From Pestalotiopsis fici W106-1 (Eukaryota; Ascomycota; Sordariomycetes; Amphisphaeriales; Sporocadaceae): a DNA stretch of 64,000 nt. Positions 58,808-64,000 of this stretch are shown piece after piece. The notes beneath the pieces are model-generated. The model had not been told where the DNA came from. It saw nothing but the letters and a program-made list of their open reading frames with translations, and ran no database searches. Location: positions 2,217,606-2,281,605 of the forward strand of contig NW_006917096.1 of the NCBI RefSeq assembly GCF_000516985.1, given 5' to 3'. A program made the position numbers and the translations under genes. Each line of letters opens with the position of its first letter. The stretch's first letter is position 1.

Positions 58808-59760
58808 AATCTCAATAGTACTAGATTCCAGCTACTATAGTACCCCGGGTGAGCGGGTTGTGGGTATTGGATCCAGGAGCGTGGCTCTCGGCAATCGCCA
58901 GTCAAAATAATCGACCTACTATTGGACAGAAATCGTCAACCAAGGAAGCACAGTTCCCTTCTTCAGTGTTCCTTGGTAAGGCCAAGGGCGTGGTACACGC
59001 GGGTTTCATGGATGCTTGTTTGTATGGCACGCTAATATCTAAGCTTGCTATAAACGGCTGCAGAGATATCGTCACCTGCAAACGGCAGTTGTTATCTATC
59101 TTGATTATTAATTTCCCCTATCCACCTAAGTTAGCGCATGGATGCAATGAATAAAGTTTTCAGATATTGGTATGTGATGAGCTATTTCTAGCATCAGGCC
59201 CCTGAAAATTGAAGACTGCCCTTGCCGGGAAGAAACGCTCCGCTCTCTGTATAATGAATAGAGTTCATGTTTGACTCATGTAGTTGTATAAGCAGGCGAC
59301 AGCAAGGTATGAATGCTGATCGATCACAGTTTCTCAGTTGAGGTGGCTGTAAACAGTGGATTCTTAGGTTTGCATTCAGCTTGGGTGTGCTTTGTAGGCC
59401 GGCATCATGTTTCGGTAAAAGAGCTTCAACTGCCGAATCTGGACTTTGAAGTGGCCTGATTGATTGAAACGTTGAGGTTTTTTCTCTCTCTATTCACACT
59501 TTCGGTATAACGCTGTGCTAAGGTTAGTACTGTGCGACGGAATTCACGGTAGTTGGACCTCCAGTGATGATCGTACCATGAAAGAGAATTGTAGTTTGCT
59601 TTGTACGGTTAATCCTACCTCTGAGTCGGCTTTAATTAGATGTTGATGCTCACAGTATCATACCATTCCCGTTCCTTTCAAGATCTCAGCCATCCATTCA
59701 ATATAGCGAGAAAAAACTGGCCTTTGAAAAATTGCTTGACATTGATACCAGACTGGTGTA
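58808..59760. other. intergenic between the Copia element and the broken P450
   Basis: Before the insertion this stretch followed directly on the second P450. A 101-codon frame at 58,849-59,154 has no recognisable content. The right end is the former promoter of the third P450. Confidence 0.4.
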
Positions 59761-61723
59761 ATGGAGCAAGAATTACGAAGTCGTGCTCTCGAAGCATGGC
59801 CATCTATCAAAGCCGTTGTGAAATCCATGGAGTTGTGGTAAGTAGCAGATGCCCAATCTGCCTCCCGCCCCCTCCCTCAGGAGGTGCCATTTGTACTAAA
59901 ACGTGCGAGCCTTTAGTATTCTTTGGATATCGCCAGCCATCATCATCTATGCGCCAATCAAGTTTTCAATGTTCATCTTTGCAGTCTCTGCAGTCTACAT
60001 CATCGCGTGTATCGTTGTCGGAAAGTCCTCATGGATATCCGTCAGCAGTGTCTGGTACGTATCGTGGTCACGAATGATCCATGTCCTTGGTATTCGCTGA
60101 CTTTAGAAGCCCATGCCACCGTACAGTTGGATCACTGGGCATTTACTATCAATCATGCCTTTCGTAGACAAGCAACCTTCAGATGCCCTTTTCAACTATG
60201 CCTTGACCGAAATGGCCTGGTCAATTGAGAGTGACGCATTTTACTTGGATTTCTGGCCCATCGCTGGGCCAATGTTGGTTCTCAAGAGCCCAACCATGGC
60301 AATGCAAATGATGCAACAGAACAACCCTGGTAAACCAGACTTTCTTGGTAACGCATTCACTGAGCTCTCCGGTGGGCCGAATCTGATCAGCATGGAGGAC
60401 GCTATGTGGAAGAAGTGGAGGGCAATTTTCACTCCAATTCTGAGCACGTCGGTCATTCTTCAACAAGCTCCCAAGGTAGTAGCCCAGTGCGAAGTTTTGT
60501 GCGAAAAGCTGCGTCGCCGCGCCCATGAAGGGAAGATGTTTCAATTGGAGGACGATACAATTCCCCTCACATTAGAGGTTATCTCGACAATATCACTGTA
60601 AGAGCGCAACACCCTCGGCTAACATTGCTTGTTATTCGTTTGCTGACACTTTCCCAGAGACAGGCTATTCAACTATCAAATCAAGGACTCCGGAATGCCT
60701 CGACACCTCAGGGCCATGATAAACTGGAGCTCCTTTGGCAGCAGCTTGAATCCATTCAAACGCTGGAACCCCGTCCGTCCTCTTGTCGTGGCGTATCATG
60801 GGCACAAGATCAGCAAATATATCGGCGCAGTACTTGAAGACGACCTTGCTCAATGACGTGGCGAGCACGGCATTACCAAAGAATCCAAACCGAAACAGAC
60901 AAAAAGCATGGCCGAACTCTTAGTGGATGCTTACTTGACCGAGCACGGCGACAGACCCGGACCAATGGAACCAACCTTCAAATACCTTGCCTGTGCACAG
61001 CTGCGCCTTTTCCTCATTGGCGGACACGATACGACTTCTAGTGCACTAGTCTACACATACCACCTCCTGTACGAAAATCCGGGGCCACTCGCCCGTCTCC
61101 GAGCCGAACACGACGAGGCCCTTGGCGAAGACATAGCAGAGGCCGGCGCCCGTATATCGGCGGACCCTACATTGCTGAACAAACTGCCCTACACAAATGC
61201 CTGCATCAAGGAAACTATGCGAATCTTCCCACCAGCATCTGCCATGCGCGTCGGCACACCTGACATTGTGCTGACAGACCGCAACGGGACACAGTATCCT
61301 ACTGCCGGTTGCAATGTATGGTCATTGCATCTGGCCATGCATCGCAGCCCTAAACTGTTCAAGGAACCCCGGAGCTTCATTCCCGAACGCTAGCTTGTCG
61401 GCCCCGATCATCCACTGTACCCGCCCAAGGGTGGGTATAGGCCATTTGAGTTTGGCCCACGGAGCTGTCCCGGACAGACGCTGTCGATCATGGAAGTTAC
61501 AGTGACACTGGCCATGACAGTTCGGGACTTCGATATCCACAATGCATATGCAGAGTGGGATGAGGCACATCCGAGCAAACGGATCAAAGTAGCGTTCGGA
61601 GATCGACCCTATGCAGTCGAAGGAGGAGGCGGAGGGTCGCACGCGGTGGATCGATATCCTTGCCGAATTTCAATCGCACGGAATCTTGACGCTTATAGTG
61701 ATGAGAAGTCACCAGCAGTATAG
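59761..61723 (+). pseudogene. cytochrome P450 pseudogene with two premature stops
   Basis: Four exons can be traced (59761-59837, 59917-60058, 60107-60597, 60658-61723), 591 codons with intact splice signals, including a TACTAAAAC branch site in the first intron. P450 landmarks are a membrane anchor (MFIFAVSAVYIIACIVV), PPYSWITGHLLS, the I-helix LIGGHDTTSSALVYTYHLL, ExxR in IKETMRIFPPAS and the haem loop FEFGPRSCPGQ. Two in-frame stops break it: TGA at 60,854-60,856 (codon 303) and TAG at 61,391-61,393 (codon 482), where the family has Trp in PERW. TGG to TAG is a CpA-to-TpA change on the - strand, the RIP signature; the TGA is not in that context. A product ending at codon 302 would lack haem binding. 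Confidence 0.85.
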
Positions 61724-62091
61724 ATCTCAGGGCTTTTGACTGAGCCGTTACTACGGTGAGCGTCTTTATGGTGAACATTCTGCTCCTCGTCACTAAGCTG
61801 ATGAAGCTATTGAGTGAGTCGATTATGTAAGCAGCTTTCAAAAGCATCATTTTTTCATCACCTTTTGCATCGCCCAGATATTGGATCATACCAGGAGTCC
61901 ATTGGGCCCATCTCCACTCTGTTCTGGTTTGTATGTCAGCCGTGCAAGGGTACATCGTGCGGGTTTTCCGGGTTGCTTCGGTTCTGTCGGTTGCTGGTCA
62001 TGTAACGTGCTTTGATGACTTTGAGGTCTATTCAGCAATACAATACAATGTTCTTTGTGAAATCATGCGATCAAAAATTGTTCCTTCTTGA
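61724..62091. other. convergent 3' ends, no gene
   Basis: 368 bp between the P450 pseudogene and the GNAT stop codon. Nothing recognised. Confidence 0.4.
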
Positions 62092-62702
62092 CTATGCAAA
62101 GCTGGGGTGCCCAGGCCCTTTACGTTCCATCAAGGCCAAAGTCTTGCCCTTTTTCGTTTCGACCAGAGTCATGTCCAAGAGTTTCTCATAGAATGGTACG
62201 GAACGTTCCCAGTCTCCTGTGAATAGTATACTGCGCCTTAGATATGGCATAGTGTCAATCACTTCCTTTATGCAGCCGACCAGCCATTTTCCTAGGCCTT
62301 TGCCTTGAGTCGCTGGGTCTACCCACACATCCGTGACGTACAGGAATGTGGTACAGTCGGTAATGCACCGGGCAAATCCCAGGAGCTGCGTGGCTTCCTA
62401 AATACTGCGTGAGCCCATGCTGCGTATTCGTTATTGCTTTGCAAGGAAATGCTTACCGGCTCTTTTGGATTGAGGGCGTTGGCCTCTCCGTCAGTAGACT
62501 CGGACTTGTACAGTCCAAAGCATATGGAGTTTTCCAATGTTTCGCGCATAACCTCTTCTGGCAGTGACTTTGCCCAGTAAAAGGTATCAGACGAGAAGAC
62601 TTCGCATAATCTCGTCAATGGTATCAGGGAAGCATTGGTAGAAATGAGGTAGTCGCCTTTGGTCCACGACCGGGATTTTATTTCATCAACAATACGCCCC
62701 AT
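62092..62702 (-). CDS. GNAT-family N-acetyltransferase
   Basis: Two exons (62702-62457 and 62397-62092) give 183 residues, a single GNAT domain. It should transfer an acetyl group from acetyl-CoA to an amine. The CoA-binding motif A is VTDVWVDPATQGKGLGKWLV, with the Q/RxxGxG/A loop as QGKGLG. The final strand region SILFTGDWERSVPFYEKLLD is the usual motif B, where a Tyr closes the site. The splice removes the stops between PKEP and EATQLLGFARC. The substrate is unknown. It could serve the neighbouring tailoring genes or be a housekeeping enzyme at the cluster edge. Confidence 0.88.
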
Positions 62703-64000
62703 TTTCGGTGTCTCTGTAGATATTACAGTTGCAGTTATTGTAGATTCTATAGAAGTCGAAAAGATTGATTGTCATGAGATTTAGTGAATACAGTCGAGCA
62801 TTGAGGGGGCTGCAGAGTGCCTAGATATACTGCCCAAGAGGAGTCATTCATTGGGGGGGGGGGCCCACTCCGGAAACCGGCTGCCAGCCAAGACACGATA
62901 GGGAGATAGCTTCGATTTCCTTTACGTGTATGACGTCCTCTCTGAATAGGCGAGCCGACAATTGTTCAGCTCCTCATTCCAAATAATTATCCATGCCTCC
63001 TCAGGCTTGCATGTTGGACCGGTTTTGATTGAACTCGATGGTACTACTGGCTTTCAAGACTGATGGGTTGCAGTGAGAAATGCATTTTGGTAGCGCGCTA
63101 GCTGACAGAGCTGGAACACTCTACACAGCTGCGTGGCCTGACGCTTCATCGTCATATTTTCAGGTTTTCTCTTCGCCGGCCATGACTAATTCAGTGTTTT
63201 TGAAGAATTAGCATAAATGTTTCACATAATGACTTGCCAGGTACTAGAAATGACTCGTTGAGAGAATGAATTGCACTACCAGATCAACGGTTTCTAGACA
63301 GAGTACGGCGTATGTAGGTACTAAGCCTACAGTACTAGGTTAGGTCAATTGTGTATATGCTTCCCCAGGGCATCGCTTATCTATCACGCAAAATTGCATC
63401 ACGCTGTCATCATACTACCATTTATTCGGTGGAAAACATGAACGATTGTTTCATAGGTTCACTATATACCTGGGTAGTTAATTATATATCGTTTGCTGGG
63501 TGATCCCAACGTGCGTCCTGAGATCTACCACAAGCTACTAGGTACGCAAAGAGGCGCCAGGGTCCCTCGACTCACCAAAATGTGGAGCTCCACACTGATA
63601 GATAAGCTACCTCCTACATTCAGGTAACGTAGGTAGGTACCTGCATTTATACCCTGGTGCGTGCAAGATGAATGCACGCATTGCAACACATAGTACCCGG
63701 TTGGACATGCCTTTCTCCGCGCCCAACATAATTGTAGTCCATTTCCACAACTCTGAAGATGCTAAGCTTTTATTTGCGCCGATAACTTTAACCTTATGGG
63801 CTGAGCACCAGCCCCCAGACAAATGGAAATCATGCAGCCGTAGTATTAACTTCTTGATCATTGTACAGGGTGCTATCGCTGATGACTCATTTTTCTTTTG
63901 TAAGTGAGTCTCAGCGTGCACTGTAATCAAAGCGCTAAAGCAATCGGTTCGTGCTGTAAGTGAGAACATTCGAGGCGACGACACTAGGTTACTAAATTAT
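62703..64000. other. right-hand intergenic region, no gene supported
   Basis: 1.3 kb with a run of ten G near 62,855 and scattered short frames. A - strand frame at 63,607-63,984 has no recognisable motif and is taken as chance. Confidence 0.4.

Noticed and set aside
61380..61400. The TAG at 61,391 as the acceptor of an intron
   Set aside because: No usable GT donor upstream keeps the PERW block and frame, and reading through the TAG gives the exact family sequence.
63607..63984. - strand frame of 125 codons at the right edge
   Set aside because: No motif, no credible start, and composition like the surrounding intergenic DNA.

Overview
The window is genomic DNA of a filamentous ascomycete (Pezizomycotina, perhaps a sordariomycete). 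Genes are split by short introns (about 45-130 bp) with GT donors, AG acceptors and CTNAC-like branch sites. The protein families are typically fungal: Zn2Cys6 regulator, Dal5-type permease, Fet3/Ftr1, rhodopsin-like receptor, wax-synthase-like acyltransferase and several P450s. Two AT-rich blocks (1 to about 3,360, and 53,650-58,680) carry the dense C-to-T/G-to-A decay expected of repeat-induced point mutation (RIP). All splice models were made by hand from donor, acceptor and branch signals plus frame continuity; there is no transcript evidence.

Layout. 1-3,363: RIP-decayed repeat running off the left edge. 4,858-6,894 (-): secreted TolB-like propeller protein. 8,507-9,595 (-): small SAM methyltransferase. 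10,292-11,463 (-): Ser/Thr-rich single-pass membrane protein. 14,004-14,956 (+): unrecognised protein. 15,013-15,582 (-): C-terminal remnant of a PTH11/rhodopsin-type receptor. 15,977-19,666 (-): 1134-residue ankyrin protein with a fungal receptor-type N-terminus and two C-terminal membrane segments. 20,917-21,900 (-): doubtful, fragmentary gene.

22,479-34,518 holds an SDR oxidoreductase, a GH3 beta-glucosidase with a PA14 insert, an MFS exporter-type carrier, an M20 amidohydrolase, a Dal5-type permease and a Zn2Cys6 regulator. Several are in divergent pairs. This looks like a catabolic module that could import and cleave glycosidic and amide-linked compounds.

35,174-43,613 is a complete reductive iron assimilation locus. 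Fet3-type ferroxidase (-) and Ftr1 permease (+) are divergent around a promoter with a perfect match to the SreA-type GATA consensus. A ferric reductase (+) follows behind a cluster of GATA motifs.

43,833-62,702 is a set of tailoring-type genes: wax-synthase-like acyltransferase, small cysteine-containing protein, P450, O-methyltransferase, second P450, a broken third P450, and a GNAT acetyltransferase. No PKS, NRPS or terpene synthase is visible. The set is interrupted by a 5,258-bp Ty1/Copia element with 233-bp LTRs and a 5-bp target duplication (ATTAT). The element sits 12 bp past the second P450's stop codon. The third P450, just beyond it, has two premature stops, one of the RIP type. 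The last 1.3 kb holds no gene I can support.
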